From Candidatus Woesearchaeota archaeon (GTDB taxonomy: Archaea; Nanobdellota; Nanobdellia; Woesearchaeales; GW2011-AR9): DNA of 64,000 bases. This document shows positions 17,349-26,716 of the stretch, piece after piece. Location of the stretch: contig JABHDY010000003.1 in NCBI GenBank assembly GCA_018676855.1, positions 380,359 through 444,358 of the forward strand, given 5' to 3'. Below the pieces are notes generated by a model, which was given only the letters and a program-made list of their open reading frames with translations, had not been told where the DNA came from and did no database searches. The translations under genes and the position numbers were made by a program. Within the stretch, counting starts at the first letter, position 1. Every line of letters begins with the position of its first letter.

Positions 17349-18764
17349 CTATGCTTCAAAAAATGCTTTGTACAATAGGTATGCGGAGTAGACATCAGCT
17401 TTTGACGTGACTTCACACGGCGAATGCATTGCAAGTACGCAAGGACCAGCATCTACACAGTTCATACCGTACCGTGATAAGAACATTGCAATTGTTCCGC
17501 CACCGCCCAAATCAATCTTACCATTTTCGCCAGTTTGCCACACAATTTTGTTCTTAATAAAAATAGAACGTATATAAGACATGTATTCAGCACCAGAATC
17601 GTGCGTGGAGTACTTTCCGCCACCACCGCCATACTTTTCTATAGATACGCCGTATCCTAAATATGATGCATTTCTTGGATCATGAACATCTTTATAATTA
17701 GGATTCATTCCCGATGTTACGTCAGCAGAAATTGCGTTTGACATTTCTAACAATCTTGAACATGGAACTTTTGAATTTACAAGTTCTACATAATCGTGTG
17801 CAAAATTTTTAAGGATAAAACTTGCTGCACCTGTATCACCCATTGAACCTATTTCTTCTTTATCAACGAAGAAACCAACAGCAGTATGTTTTGGAGTTTT
17901 AATTTTCAGTAATGCCATTAACGACGTGTATACACACACTTTATCGTCCTGGCCATATGCAGCAATCATTGACGCGTCAAAACCAATATCCATAGGATTG
18001 CTTGCAGGTACAAGTTCTAGTTCTGCACAGGTAAAATCTTCTTCAACAATACCATATTCTGTGTTAAGATGTTTTAAAATAGCAAATTTTACTTGTTCTT
18101 TAATTTCTTTATCGTCAATGGGAATGTTTCCTACAAGAATGTTAAGTTCTTCGCCCTCAACAATCTTAGGCGCCTTTCGTTCCATTTGATTTTTTGCTAA
18201 ATGTGGAAGTAAATCAGGGATGATAAACTTAGGTTCATTATCATTTTCGCCAATATGAATGTTAACTTTTTTTCCCGTTTTTGTAAAAACAACACCGTGC
18301 AGAGCAAGAGGTGTATTTACCCATTGATATTTTTTTACCCCACCATAATAATGCGTTTTCATTAAACCAAGACCACCATCTTCATATACTGGATGTGGTT
18401 TAAAATCTAACCGGGGTGAATCAACATGACTTCCTATCAATTGCCAATGACCAGAATCTGTACCTACAACTGCTGCTAAAACGGTTTTATCTTTAACATT
18501 TTTATAGAGTTTATCACCAGCTTTTGTTTTTGTAATGGTATTAATATCTTTAAATCCGTTCTTTTTCAAAATGGTAATAACATTTTCGATGCAGAGGCGT
18601 TCAGTTTTACTTTCGGCTAAGAATTTCTTATATCCATCAGTGAACGTAAAAATATCTTTTTTTTCTTTATCACTAAACCTAAGCCATGAACTTTTTGGTT
18701 CAAGAACAAGTTTATCATGTAATAATTTATTTTTCGATTTTGCTGCTTTCCCCGTATCTGCCAT
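17349..18764 (-). CDS. M18 family aspartyl aminopeptidase
   Basis: Cytoplasmic zinc aminopeptidase, usually a large tetrahedral oligomer, that removes acidic or other N-terminal residues. Metal and catalytic motifs are visible: GSHVDSPRLDFKP (His and Asp), DKEEIGSMG (catalytic Glu and metal Glu), DVTSGMNPNY, and the C-terminal AMHSPCEVTSKAD (metal His). At 471 aa it has family length. The ORF track starts at a GTG at 18773; the ATG at 18764 has an AAAGGTG ribosome binding site about 7 nt upstream and is preferred. Confidence 0.92.
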   Translation of the reverse strand: MADTGKAAKSKNKLLHDKLVLEPKSSWLRFSDKEKKDIFTFTDGYKKFLAESKTERLCIENVITILKKNGFKDINTITKTKAGDKLYKNVKDKTVLAAVVGTDSGHWQLIGSHVDSPRLDFKPHPVYEDGGLGLMKTHYYGGVKKYQWVNTPLALHGVVFTKTGKKVNIHIGENDNEPKFIIPDLLPHLAKNQMERKAPKIVEGEELNILVGNIPIDDKEIKEQVKFAILKHLNTEYGIVEEDFTCAELELVPASNPMDIGFDASMIAAYGQDDKVCVYTSLMALLKIKTPKHTAVGFFVDKEEIGSMGDTGAASFILKNFAHDYVELVNSKVPCSRLLEMSNAISADVTSGMNPNYKDVHDPRNASYLGYGVSIEKYGGGGGKYSTHDSGAEYMSYIRSIFIKNKIVWQTGENGKIDLGGGGTIAMFLSRYGMNCVDAGPCVLAMHSPCEVTSKADVYSAYLLYKAFFEA

Positions 18765-18806
18765 AATAATCACCTTTTTTTAGTTTGTTATATTCCGCTT
18801 AATTAT

Positions 18807-19493
18807 TCAATTATATCGTTCAAACTTAATATTCTTTTGGTCAACCCCTTTCTGAAGAAGGAGTTCTTTTACATCTTCTACAAGAGAGTTTAATCCACAA
18901 ATATAAAAAGTTTTGTTTTTCACGTCATCGGGAAGATGAGTTTGAACCCTTCCCGTTTTTCCTGTCCACTCTTCCCTCGTTAATGTTGGAATATACGTAA
19001 AATGAGGGTTATCTTGTTCGATTTTCAGAAACAAATCGTGTAATAAAAGATCTTTTTGAGTTTTTACACTGATAATAAGCGTAAATTGTGAATTTGGATA
19101 CTGTGAAAGGTGTGTAACAACAATACTATGAAGGGGCGCTATTCCACAACCACAACCAATCAACCAATGGTTTGAAGAACTTTCATCCAATAATAAATGG
19201 CCAAACGGTCCTTTAAGTTCAAACGTATCTTTCTCTTTTGTTGTTCTAAACGTTTCAGACGCAAAACCACCGTCTATAAGTTTAATAACAAATTCCAGTT
19301 TATTTTTTTGTACAGGTGAGTTTAATATTGAATATGCGCGAGATTTACTTTCACCATCCTTGACTATTGTAAACGTAACAAACTGGCCCGCATTAAATGT
19401 AAATGTGTCTGGAGCGTCTAATGATAACAGAATAGTATCTTCTGTAAGGTTCTTTTTTGAAAGTACAGTACTCGTAAATGTTTCTATTGCCAT
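18807..19493 (-). CDS. FAD/NAD(P)-binding oxidoreductase of the ferredoxin-NADP reductase family
   Basis: A 228-aa flavoprotein made of the FAD barrel and NAD(P)-binding domain only, without a ferredoxin domain. The FAD motif RAYS is at 52-55, the NAD(P) motif GCGCGIAP at 113-120, and the C-terminal CGLNSLVEDV matches the family CGP segment. It moves electrons between NAD(P)H and a one-electron carrier; the partner is not encoded nearby. It has a leaderless promoter (GTATTTAAATAAC). Which carrier it uses cannot be decided here. Confidence 0.88.
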   Translation of the reverse strand: MAIETFTSTVLSKKNLTEDTILLSLDAPDTFTFNAGQFVTFTIVKDGESKSRAYSILNSPVQKNKLEFVIKLIDGGFASETFRTTKEKDTFELKGPFGHLLLDESSSNHWLIGCGCGIAPLHSIVVTHLSQYPNSQFTLIISVKTQKDLLLHDLFLKIEQDNPHFTYIPTLTREEWTGKTGRVQTHLPDDVKNKTFYICGLNSLVEDVKELLLQKGVDQKNIKFERYN

Positions 19494-19511
19494 AAAAATA
19501 ACCTATAATGA

Positions 19512-19524
19512 GTATTTAAATAAC
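19512..19524 (-). promoter_or_regulatory. TATA box for the flavin reductase gene
   Basis: The minus strand reads GTTATTTAAATAC, centred about 25 nt from the ATG at 19493; no ribosome binding site is visible. Confidence 0.5.
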
Positions 19525-19543
19525 TTTCTGTGAAGTGCTATTT

Positions 19544-19909
19544 TTACTTACTTTTACGGAACTTCCCAACAAGTCGTGTTAACCTGTTACCTGAGCGATT
19601 AAATTGTTTACAAAACACTTCAACACGTTTTTCGCCGCGCGGTTGTGCATTTTCTCCAATTGAATAATATATTTTTTCAACAATTGTTCCCCACGAAAAG
19701 TTTCCTTCTTCTTGTTCAATAGTATGAACAACTATCTCTTTAAGTTGAACGCCCTTTCTAAGATGATAATAAATGCTTCTTTGTGTTACTGTAGGAAAAA
19801 TTTCGTTGTATATCTTTGCAATTTGATACCCATATCCTTTCTTTAAATAGAATAAGATTTCTATAATGTTCTGCCGTATTGGACTGTGTGTTGGTCTACC
19901 ACGTTTCAT
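19544..19909 (-). CDS. Winged-helix (PadR-like) DNA-binding protein
   Basis: A basic 121-aa protein. The N-terminal RQNIIEILFYLKKGYGYQIAK and the following segment TQRSIYYHLRKGVQLKEI look like the first helices and the recognition helix plus wing of a PadR/ArsR-like domain. The C-terminal half (about residues 80-121) is rich in Lys/Arg and has no clear fold. A TATA box (AAATATAAGT, 19931-19940) sits 27 nt upstream of the ATG at 19909. It may regulate the neighbouring redox genes, but no operator is evident. Confidence 0.65.
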   Translation of the reverse strand: MKRGRPTHSPIRQNIIEILFYLKKGYGYQIAKIYNEIFPTVTQRSIYYHLRKGVQLKEIVVHTIEQEEGNFSWGTIVEKIYYSIGENAQPRGEKRVEVFCKQFNRSGNRLTRLVGKFRKSK

Positions 19910-20011
19910 ACGATGTTAGAAGAATAACTCACTTATATTTCTTTTTGTTCTTTATTCATTCTTCACTTACCTCTAAAAAAGTTTATTAAGTACAACTTGT
20001 TCTTTTCGTGT

Positions 20012-20326
20012 ATGCCAAAACCACGAATTGATAAGAAGAAACAGAAAGAAATTGCGAAGGAACGTATTTCTGTACTATTTAAACAAGCAGCGGAACGTTT
20101 TCCTACAAATAAATCTCTTGCAAATAGGTATGTTACCCTTGCACGTAAGATTGCAATGAAAGTTAAAGTACGTATTCCACAACAATATAAACGGCAATTC
20201 TGTAAACATTGTTACAAATATTTACAGCCTGGAGTTAACGCACGTGTACGAACAAGGGACGGCAAAGTCATCATTTCTTGTTTTGAATGTAAAAAGTTTA
20301 TGAGGATCCTTGTAAAGAAGAAATAG
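20012..20326 (+). CDS. rnp4: Ribonuclease P protein component 4 (Rpp21)
   Basis: Archaeal Rpp21/Rpr2 subunit of RNase P, which together with the RNase P RNA trims the 5' ends of pre-tRNAs. The zinc ribbon is built from CKHCYKYLQPGVN and CFECKKF; a helical, very basic N-terminus (KPRIDKKKQKEIAKERI) precedes it. The track start at 19997 is a TTG; the ATG at 20012 fits the TATA box AAGTTTATTAAGT about 27 nt upstream. The length of 104 aa is normal. Confidence 0.9.
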   Translation: MPKPRIDKKKQKEIAKERISVLFKQAAERFPTNKSLANRYVTLARKIAMKVKVRIPQQYKRQFCKHCYKYLQPGVNARVRTRDGKVIISCFECKKFMRILVKKK

Positions 20327-20387
20327 AAAGATATTTAAAAAAGGAAATTACAAAAGAAAAATAGGTAGATGTTCTGAGAGTATTAAA

Positions 20388-20609
20388 ATGAATAAAGAGT
20401 CAAAAATCACATTATTAGATTTAGAACGTCGCTTGCAAGATTTTGCTGGTTTCTTAGAAGATCTCAGAATAGATGATGGTCGACAGGAAGAAGGTTGGAG
20501 AGATAAACAAATAACTGATGCGTTTGATGCTGCCTACATTCATGTAGCAGAAGCGTTTTATCGAAGATTTCCAGAATATAGAACAGAGCATAGAAAAAAG
20601 AATTATTAG
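20388..20609 (+). CDS. Small acidic protein of unknown function
   Basis: A 73-aa predicted protein, mostly helical, without cysteines or membrane segments. I do not recognise a family. A TATA-like ATATTTAAAA at 20331-20340 would leave a leader of about 26 nt. The composition (leucine, acidic residues and aromatic pairs such as FYRRFPEY) looks like a real small protein, but the evidence is only the ORF and the promoter. Confidence 0.5.
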   Translation: MNKESKITLLDLERRLQDFAGFLEDLRIDDGRQEEGWRDKQITDAFDAAYIHVAEAFYRRFPEYRTEHRKKNY

Positions 20610-20639
20610 TTACAAATTTCTTGTGTCAACCTAAGTAAA

Positions 20640-20650
20640 GTATTTAAAAG
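20640..20650 (+). promoter_or_regulatory. TATA box for the 545-aa gene
   Basis: GTATTTAAAAG is centred 26 nt before the ATG at 20671 and predicts a leaderless message. Confidence 0.5.
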
Positions 20651-20670
20651 TAGTAACAAAAATAGGAAGT

Positions 20671-22308
20671 ATGGAGTTACTAACACTGGACGATGTTCGG
20701 CATTCAATAGCGCAGGCGAGAGTAGATTATGGTGCTACAATTTTTGAGAACCATAGAATTTCGATTGAAGAACTACTAATTATTCCTAAGAGGAATAAAA
20801 TTTCGCTTGAAAAACAAGTCGCGAGATTATTCCCTAAAATCCAACCAGAAGGATTTGATGTTAAAACAGAAGTTATGAAAGACTTAATATATTTTGAAGA
20901 AAGTAAAGACAGAAGCGACGATTGGCAACGAACAAAGTTTCCATATCGTAAACATACAAAAATAATTGAAGGTATAGAAATTGACGGAGAATTTCTTGCA
21001 TATTGTGGAGCCCTTCCAAAAGAGTGGGTTATTGAAGATTCAAAAGAAGTATTTGGTACTTACAGTATTGAAAGATTTGCAAAACTAACAGGAATAAATT
21101 TATTTGTTCTTAAAGCTGGAGTAAATAAGAAAAATGGAACGTTTTTTGGACATAATTTACGATTGTCTCCAAAAGGATATGTTATTTCGCAACATTTGGT
21201 TAAAGACGTATTAAAAGATGCCCAGGGAAAGGTACTTCTTTCTGAAATAGCTGATTATTATACTAAAGTTCTTGGAGTTGAAATTTCAAATGATGAAGTA
21301 ATGAGTGTCATAAGCCAAACTAATGGAACCACTCCTAATGAAAATCCTCTTGAATCTCACAACTTCCAAATCTGTGAAGTCTTTAGTTATAAAGCGATAC
21401 ATCTTTCAGAATTAAATATATTGGCCAATATTCTTAGAAGAAAAGGAAAGTTTTCAGATGATCGTACTTCTGCACAAGAAGTTAGAAAAGTTCTTTCAAA
21501 GTCTGGCGTTACCTCTCACCACACTTTTGTGTATGATTATTTAGAAGCTGAAGGGCTAATACAGGAAAGGATTGCGAGACAACAAAAAGGAATAAAACGT
21601 GTATGGATCCCATCTATCGTACAAGATTTTAGAGAAAAAAAACGATTTTCACATGATTATTTAACGTACTGTCGAGGGAAAGGCGTTCAACCAGAAGATA
21701 ATTTTGCTAACTTTGAAAATGATTATGAAACGTTCATGAGATCTAAAAGAATTCTTACTACTGTAAACAAAACATTAGATTTGAATCTTGATGGAAATAG
21801 GTTCTGTGACGTTGATATAGGAAAAGAAAATGTAAAATCATTCAGAACAAGATTACGAGAAAAAAATAAAACTAGAATTGAGAAATTAATTGAGGAATAT
21901 GGGGGCGACATACAAGATCTTGTTAGTGATGAATCGTTGTATGTTCCTCTTATTGCTAACCTTCCTGGCCGACCTAATCAAAACCATCACATTGTAAAAA
22001 AACTTAAAGAATTAGAGATTTCGCGAGTCTTTGGACATCATGAATATATAGAAATTTGTGATCTCATAGAAGTTTTTGCAAATCTACAAAAATATCATGA
22101 AGTGAGAGAAAATACTCTTAGTCGTCAAGACGTAGTTTTAAGAACGGGTATTTCAAAATCTAACCTTACATTATTGTTTCGAAGGAACGTTTGTAATCCT
22201 ATTAAGTTAACATTCCCTTATTCCGATAAGAAAGATTATGATTTACGATTTTCTGAGCAAGATGTAGATAAATTGATTTCTTACAAGGACCGAACCAAAA
22301 TTAATTAA
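20671..22308 (+). CDS. Large protein with several helix-turn-helix-like segments, function unknown
   Basis: A 545-aa soluble protein I cannot assign. Several stretches look like HTH units: YSIERFAKLTGINLFVLKAG (about 126-146), SAQEVRKVLSKSGVTSHHTF (about 270-289) followed by a wing-like YLEAEGLIQERI, and LSRQDVVLRTGISKSNLTLLF near residue 495. Lysine and arginine are common. This suggests a multi-domain DNA- or RNA-binding protein, perhaps a regulator. There is no catalytic motif or membrane segment. It has its own promoter and converges on ppsA with a 9-bp gap. Confidence 0.55.
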   Translation: MELLTLDDVRHSIAQARVDYGATIFENHRISIEELLIIPKRNKISLEKQVARLFPKIQPEGFDVKTEVMKDLIYFEESKDRSDDWQRTKFPYRKHTKIIEGIEIDGEFLAYCGALPKEWVIEDSKEVFGTYSIERFAKLTGINLFVLKAGVNKKNGTFFGHNLRLSPKGYVISQHLVKDVLKDAQGKVLLSEIADYYTKVLGVEISNDEVMSVISQTNGTTPNENPLESHNFQICEVFSYKAIHLSELNILANILRRKGKFSDDRTSAQEVRKVLSKSGVTSHHTFVYDYLEAEGLIQERIARQQKGIKRVWIPSIVQDFREKKRFSHDYLTYCRGKGVQPEDNFANFENDYETFMRSKRILTTVNKTLDLNLDGNRFCDVDIGKENVKSFRTRLREKNKTRIEKLIEEYGGDIQDLVSDESLYVPLIANLPGRPNQNHHIVKKLKELEISRVFGHHEYIEICDLIEVFANLQKYHEVRENTLSRQDVVLRTGISKSNLTLLFRRNVCNPIKLTFPYSDKKDYDLRFSEQDVDKLISYKDRTKIN

Positions 22309-22317
22309 AATACTATT

Positions 22318-24618
22318 TTAATTCTTTTCCAACAATAATTTCTTTTCCATCTGCGCAACGGTATGTCTGATCTCATCAACAACATCAACATTTGAAGAAA
22401 TTGAATCAACGCCTAACCTAACCAAAAATTCTGCCATTTCTGGTCGTGAACCTGCCTGGCCACATATAGAAGTTTTAACATTATGTCTTTTACACGTTTC
22501 AATAACTTTAGTAATCTCGCCCAAAACTGCAGGATGCATTTCATCAAAAAGTTTTGCAATACGTTGATTATTTCTGTCAAGGCCAAGAGTTAACTGTGTT
22601 AAATCGTTAGTGCCAAAACTTACAAAACTTATACCTTCCTTACACAACTCATCAATTATCCAGCATGATGCTGGAGTTTCTATCATAACACCAAAATCAA
22701 TGTCTTTACATGGTTCCAGTCCAATACTACGCATAATATCTTTCGCTTTTGTAAGTTCATCAACATTAATAACAAATGGAAGCATAATACCAACATTATC
22801 ATGTCCGTCATCATGCAATTCTTTTACTGCTTGAAATTCTGCCTTTAACAATTCGGGTTCATCTAATAAACGACGAATAGCGTGCCAGCCAATCATTGGA
22901 TCGGTTTCCTTCGGTTCTTGATCACCGCCCTGAAGGTTTCTATACTCATCAGTTCTCATGTCAGAACATCGTACCCAGACAGGTTTGTGAGCAAATGCAG
23001 TTGCAATTTTTCCAATACCTTCTTTTAATAAATCAATATAACTTTGTACCTTTCCCTGCCTAAGATATTCCGCTGGATGTATACCACCATTCGCAATCAT
23101 GATTTCTATTCGAACTAACCCAACACCGTCCGCCCCGGTTGCAGCTGCATGTTCTGCTAAGTCAGGAAGGTCAAGAATAACTTTAATTTCTGTTGCAGTA
23201 ATAATGTCTGTATCGTAATGTTCTTCATGTTTAACAGTTTCCTCTTTAGGCACTTCCATAATTCCACGAAATACAACTCCCTGCGTTGCGTTAACAGTAA
23301 CTTCTTGGCCGTCTTTCAAAACGTCAGTTGCATTTTCCGTTCCAACAATACACGGCGTACCCATTTCCCTACTAACAATTGCTGCATGGCACGTCATCCC
23401 ACCTTCGTTTGTTACGATTGCGCCTGCTTTTTGCATAGCAGGAACCATGTCAGGAGTTGTCATTGTTGTAACAAGAATATCACCATTTTCAATTTTGTTA
23501 AGTTCGGATGCGTTTTTAATAACTTTAACCTTTCCTGCATATACGCCCTTAGATGCCGTTTCTCCCTTAAGAATTATTTCGCCATGTCCTTCATTAACAG
23601 GTTTTACTTCTCCGGTTGTTTCAACTTTTTTTGGTTTGAATGTTGTAACTGCACGTGATTGAACAATAAAGATATTATTATTTTCAATTGCCCATTCAAT
23701 ATCTTGCGGCATACCATAATGTTCTTCAATCTTTTTACCAATCCTTGCAAGGTCTTTTATTTGTGCATCAGTAACAACTTGTGTTGTTTGGTCTTCTTTT
23801 GGAATGTCTTGTTTTTCGTTCTCTCCCTGTTCATTTCTAAACAAACCCACTTCTTGCTTTTTAACTTCAATCTTTTTAATTTCACGAGTTTTTTTATCAA
23901 TGATGTACAAGTTAGGATTAACTTGACCACTAACAATCATCTCACCTAAACCATAAACAGCTTCAATAACAATTTCATTCTCAACATTTGTTGCTGGATT
24001 AACAGTAAACATAATTCCTGACCTATCAGAATTAACCATCTTTTGTACAATAGCAGAAATAAGAACTTTTGAATGGTCAAACTTATTTTTTTCACGATAA
24101 TATATTGCTCGTGCAGTAAACAATGATGCCCAGCATGCTAACACTGCAACTACAACATTATCTTTTCCTTTGATATTAAGGTATGTTGCCTGTTGACCAG
24201 CAAAACTTGCTTCTGGTAAATCTTCTGCCGTTGCAGAACTTCGTACAGCAACAAATACTTCTGTCCCTTCGACAAGTTCATGCGCTTGATCTTTATCAGC
24301 CCCTAAAAGTTCATAATTATCTTCAATTTCTTCTACAATATTCTCAGGGATGGGAGTAGAAATTATTAGTTGTTGAATTTGTTGTGCCGTATGTTGAAGT
24401 TGTTCAGTATTATCAATGTCAATACCCTGAAGAAACTGTTCAATTTGACTTTTAATTTGTGTCGTTTCAATATATTCAGCATAGGCCTGTGCTGTAACAG
24501 AAAAACCGTTTGGAACGTTAATTCCTTTATTGAACATCTCTCCTAAATTTGAACCTTTACCACCAGCTATAGCAATAGAATCTTTTGATAAATCTTTAAA
24601 CCATGCAACGTATGACAT
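22318..24618 (-). CDS. ppsA: Phosphoenolpyruvate synthase
   Basis: Makes PEP, AMP and phosphate from pyruvate and ATP; it can start gluconeogenesis or, in some archaea, run the other way to make ATP. Three domains are visible in order: the N-terminal ATP-binding domain (AGGKGSNLGEM and VAVRSSATAEDLPEASFAGQ), the central swivelling domain with the phosphohistidine in GGMTCHAAIVSREMG, and the C-terminal PEP/pyruvate barrel with SFGTNDLTQLTLG and the catalytic cysteine in SICGQAGS. The length of 766 aa is near normal. AGAGGTG lies about 7 nt before the ATG. Confidence 0.95.
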   Translation of the reverse strand: MSYVAWFKDLSKDSIAIAGGKGSNLGEMFNKGINVPNGFSVTAQAYAEYIETTQIKSQIEQFLQGIDIDNTEQLQHTAQQIQQLIISTPIPENIVEEIEDNYELLGADKDQAHELVEGTEVFVAVRSSATAEDLPEASFAGQQATYLNIKGKDNVVVAVLACWASLFTARAIYYREKNKFDHSKVLISAIVQKMVNSDRSGIMFTVNPATNVENEIVIEAVYGLGEMIVSGQVNPNLYIIDKKTREIKKIEVKKQEVGLFRNEQGENEKQDIPKEDQTTQVVTDAQIKDLARIGKKIEEHYGMPQDIEWAIENNNIFIVQSRAVTTFKPKKVETTGEVKPVNEGHGEIILKGETASKGVYAGKVKVIKNASELNKIENGDILVTTMTTPDMVPAMQKAGAIVTNEGGMTCHAAIVSREMGTPCIVGTENATDVLKDGQEVTVNATQGVVFRGIMEVPKEETVKHEEHYDTDIITATEIKVILDLPDLAEHAAATGADGVGLVRIEIMIANGGIHPAEYLRQGKVQSYIDLLKEGIGKIATAFAHKPVWVRCSDMRTDEYRNLQGGDQEPKETDPMIGWHAIRRLLDEPELLKAEFQAVKELHDDGHDNVGIMLPFVINVDELTKAKDIMRSIGLEPCKDIDFGVMIETPASCWIIDELCKEGISFVSFGTNDLTQLTLGLDRNNQRIAKLFDEMHPAVLGEITKVIETCKRHNVKTSICGQAGSRPEMAEFLVRLGVDSISSNVDVVDEIRHTVAQMEKKLLLEKN

Positions 24619-24684
24619 ACTTAAACACCTCTTTATTAAAAGAAGTACATAGTACTTTTAACCTTTTTGGTACTTGCTGATATC

Positions 24685-24915
24685 TTACAACACAAGAAAC
24701 TTAAACAATTCGTATACAAGTATCGCTGGCCATACCAATGCTTTTAATAATCCAAGAACTCCTACCCAAAAACCAGTCGCGGTAGAGAAAAAATATATTA
24801 CTGCACCGATAAATCCTAAACCGTACACTGCACCTGAAGGACTACATGGACTACTCATACATTTCTTAGTTTTTGGTTGTGTTGATTTCTTAACTGCTTT
24901 CTTTTTAATTTTCAA
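24685..24915 (-). CDS. Small membrane protein
   Basis: A 76-aa protein with a basic N-terminus (KIKKKAVKKSTQPKTKK), a CMSSPCSPS turn and two hydrophobic helices (about 28-46 and 50-74). The track start is a TTG at 24915, close behind a GGGGTG element and 6 nt from the end of the TRAM gene; an internal ATG at residue 20 is possible. Similar small proteins with a cysteine-glycine turn before paired helices are common in this type of archaeon, but I know no function. It probably shares the TRAM transcript. Confidence 0.6.
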   Translation of the reverse strand: MKIKKKAVKKSTQPKTKKCMSSPCSPSGAVYGLGFIGAVIYFFSTATGFWVGVLGLLKALVWPAILVYELFKFLVL

Positions 24916-24921
24916 TCACCC

Positions 24922-25263
24922 CTATTGTTCTTCAATGTCTGCACCGAAATCGTCCGTATCTTCATACTGACTTTCAGGTTCATACTCTTCTTCCTGTGCC
25001 ATTTGATTCGTAGAGACAGTTTCGAACCGTCTTTCACGTTTTGGCCTATCAGGTTTTGTAAGTTTTTCAGCAACTTCTGCAAACCCAACATTTTGCAAAA
25101 CTTTAGTTATTTTAATCTTAACATAATCGCCTTTCTTAACATTGGGAACGAATAAAACAAATCCCTTCACACGAGCAATACCGTCACCTTTGCCCCCAAT
25201 CGATTGTATTTCTACTTCATATGTTTCTCCTGCACGTACAGGAGCATCTTGGCTTTCATTCAT
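24922..25263 (-). CDS. TRAM-domain RNA-binding protein
   Basis: A 113-aa protein. Residues 10-68 form a TRAM domain (VRAGETYEVEIQSIGGKGDG, then VLFVPNVKKGDYVKIKI), an RNA-binding beta-barrel also found in tRNA methyltransferases. In archaea, stand-alone TRAM proteins act as abundant RNA chaperones. The C-terminal 40 residues are strongly acidic (EEEYEPESQYEDTDDFGADIEE), an unusual tail that could limit RNA binding or recruit partners. A strong GGAGGT site lies about 8 nt before the ATG at 25263. Confidence 0.85.
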   Translation of the reverse strand: MNESQDAPVRAGETYEVEIQSIGGKGDGIARVKGFVLFVPNVKKGDYVKIKITKVLQNVGFAEVAEKLTKPDRPKRERRFETVSTNQMAQEEEYEPESQYEDTDDFGADIEEQ

Positions 25264-25382
25264 AGATACATACCTCCATGTAGTTCTATAGTTAATATAA
25301 GAGAATTAGACATTTGTTATTATTTTATTGTTCATAAATTATAGAGTATGATGAGTTGTGAATATATAAATGTTTTGGCAAA

Positions 25383-26693
25383 CTATTCATTATTAATTCC
25401 AAAAGATGTTTTTTCTCCTTCCCAAGGAAATAAATCAAGTGTTTTTTGTATATATGATTCTGCTTGGTCAAGTGTAATTGAGGTAAAGTATTTACACTGC
25501 AATCGAACCAATTCTCGATAATCAAAGAAATCATCTTTATCTAAATCTCCTTGATACTCTCTTCTAACATTTTCATTTCCTCGTAAATTTTCAAAGAGTT
25601 GTGTTCCAGGAAGAGGAAGAGCAAGACTAACAACTGCTTTCATTTGTTCGGTTCTAGCAGCTGATTTTTCTGCAAATTTATAATTTTCTTGCATGATTTC
25701 CTCTGTCTCGCCAGGTAAACCATACAGAAATGGAATGTGTAATTTAAGTCCACGCCCTGAAATTAGATCAATTGCTCGCTCAATATCTTTTCTTCTGTAA
25801 CTTTTCCCCGCCCTAGCTAAGACTTCATCATTAACACTCTCAACACCAACAAAAATTTCATGACAATTTAATGCAACCAATGTATCAACAACTTCTTCAT
25901 TAATTTGGTCAGGAGATGTATACACTCTCCAAGTAACATGTGATAAATGTTTAGGACGAGCTTGTAACAATTTTTGCGGATAATTACCAACAATAAAACT
26001 ATCTCCAGTTTCCCAAAATCGTGTTGCCCCATATTTATTGAGCAAATTTACTTGCTTCCAAACTAATGTTGGGTCCATAACTTTTAATGTATGATCTATT
26101 GAACAGAATGAACAACGATCATCTAGTTGAGCTTTTATACAACCTTTTATTGCTGCAATAGGCATAACATTCTTTGGATCAAATGTATCAAAATCAACCA
26201 ACGCTTCCAAATCAAAAATTGTCTCAGGACGTAAATCCTGACGTGAATTTCTTTTGATTTGTTTACGATAAACTAAATTAGGAATCTCTGTCAGAGGTTT
26301 TCCTTGAACAAGTGCACGTAATGCTTCTTCACCATCACCAACAACTGCATAATCAACAAAAGAATGGTTCGCAAGAATTCTTTCCGCTAAGTAATTAACA
26401 TTAGGTCCTCCGATGATTGTTGTCGCTCCTTTCCTTTTTGCTTCTGCCAAAATAGCTAAACTATTATGATGAGTTGAGTAAAGATCAGTAACTCCAACAA
26501 AATCTCCAGAAATTTTATTTAATGTTTCTTCTAATGGTGTAAACATACCATCGTCAACCCTCACTTTAATTCCAGAATTTCTTAAAACAGTTGCTAAAGA
26601 ACAAAGACCAACTGAAACAGAAAATAATTCTGTCAACTGTTTGGTTGTATACCAATCATCCAACGATGGACGAATTAATTGTACTCGAGACAT
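25383..26693 (-). CDS. B12-binding-domain radical SAM protein
   Basis: A 436-aa enzyme with an N-terminal cobalamin-binding-like Rossmann domain (about 1-140, with the GGPN and GDGEEALRAL segments) and a radical SAM barrel. The iron-sulfur cysteines are C185, C194 and C197 in IKGCIKAQLDDRCSFCS; the first gap is eight residues rather than three, as in some members of this superfamily. HIPFLYGLPGET and a C-terminal LALPLPGTQLFE also fit. The DxHxxG B12 motif is not obvious, so cobalamin may not be bound. Substrate unknown. Confidence 0.8.
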   Translation of the reverse strand: MSRVQLIRPSLDDWYTTKQLTELFSVSVGLCSLATVLRNSGIKVRVDDGMFTPLEETLNKISGDFVGVTDLYSTHHNSLAILAEAKRKGATTIIGGPNVNYLAERILANHSFVDYAVVGDGEEALRALVQGKPLTEIPNLVYRKQIKRNSRQDLRPETIFDLEALVDFDTFDPKNVMPIAAIKGCIKAQLDDRCSFCSIDHTLKVMDPTLVWKQVNLLNKYGATRFWETGDSFIVGNYPQKLLQARPKHLSHVTWRVYTSPDQINEEVVDTLVALNCHEIFVGVESVNDEVLARAGKSYRRKDIERAIDLISGRGLKLHIPFLYGLPGETEEIMQENYKFAEKSAARTEQMKAVVSLALPLPGTQLFENLRGNENVRREYQGDLDKDDFFDYRELVRLQCKYFTSITLDQAESYIQKTLDLFPWEGEKTSFGINNE

Positions 26694-26716
26694 TATAAAA
26701 AATTAAAATAAAAAAA

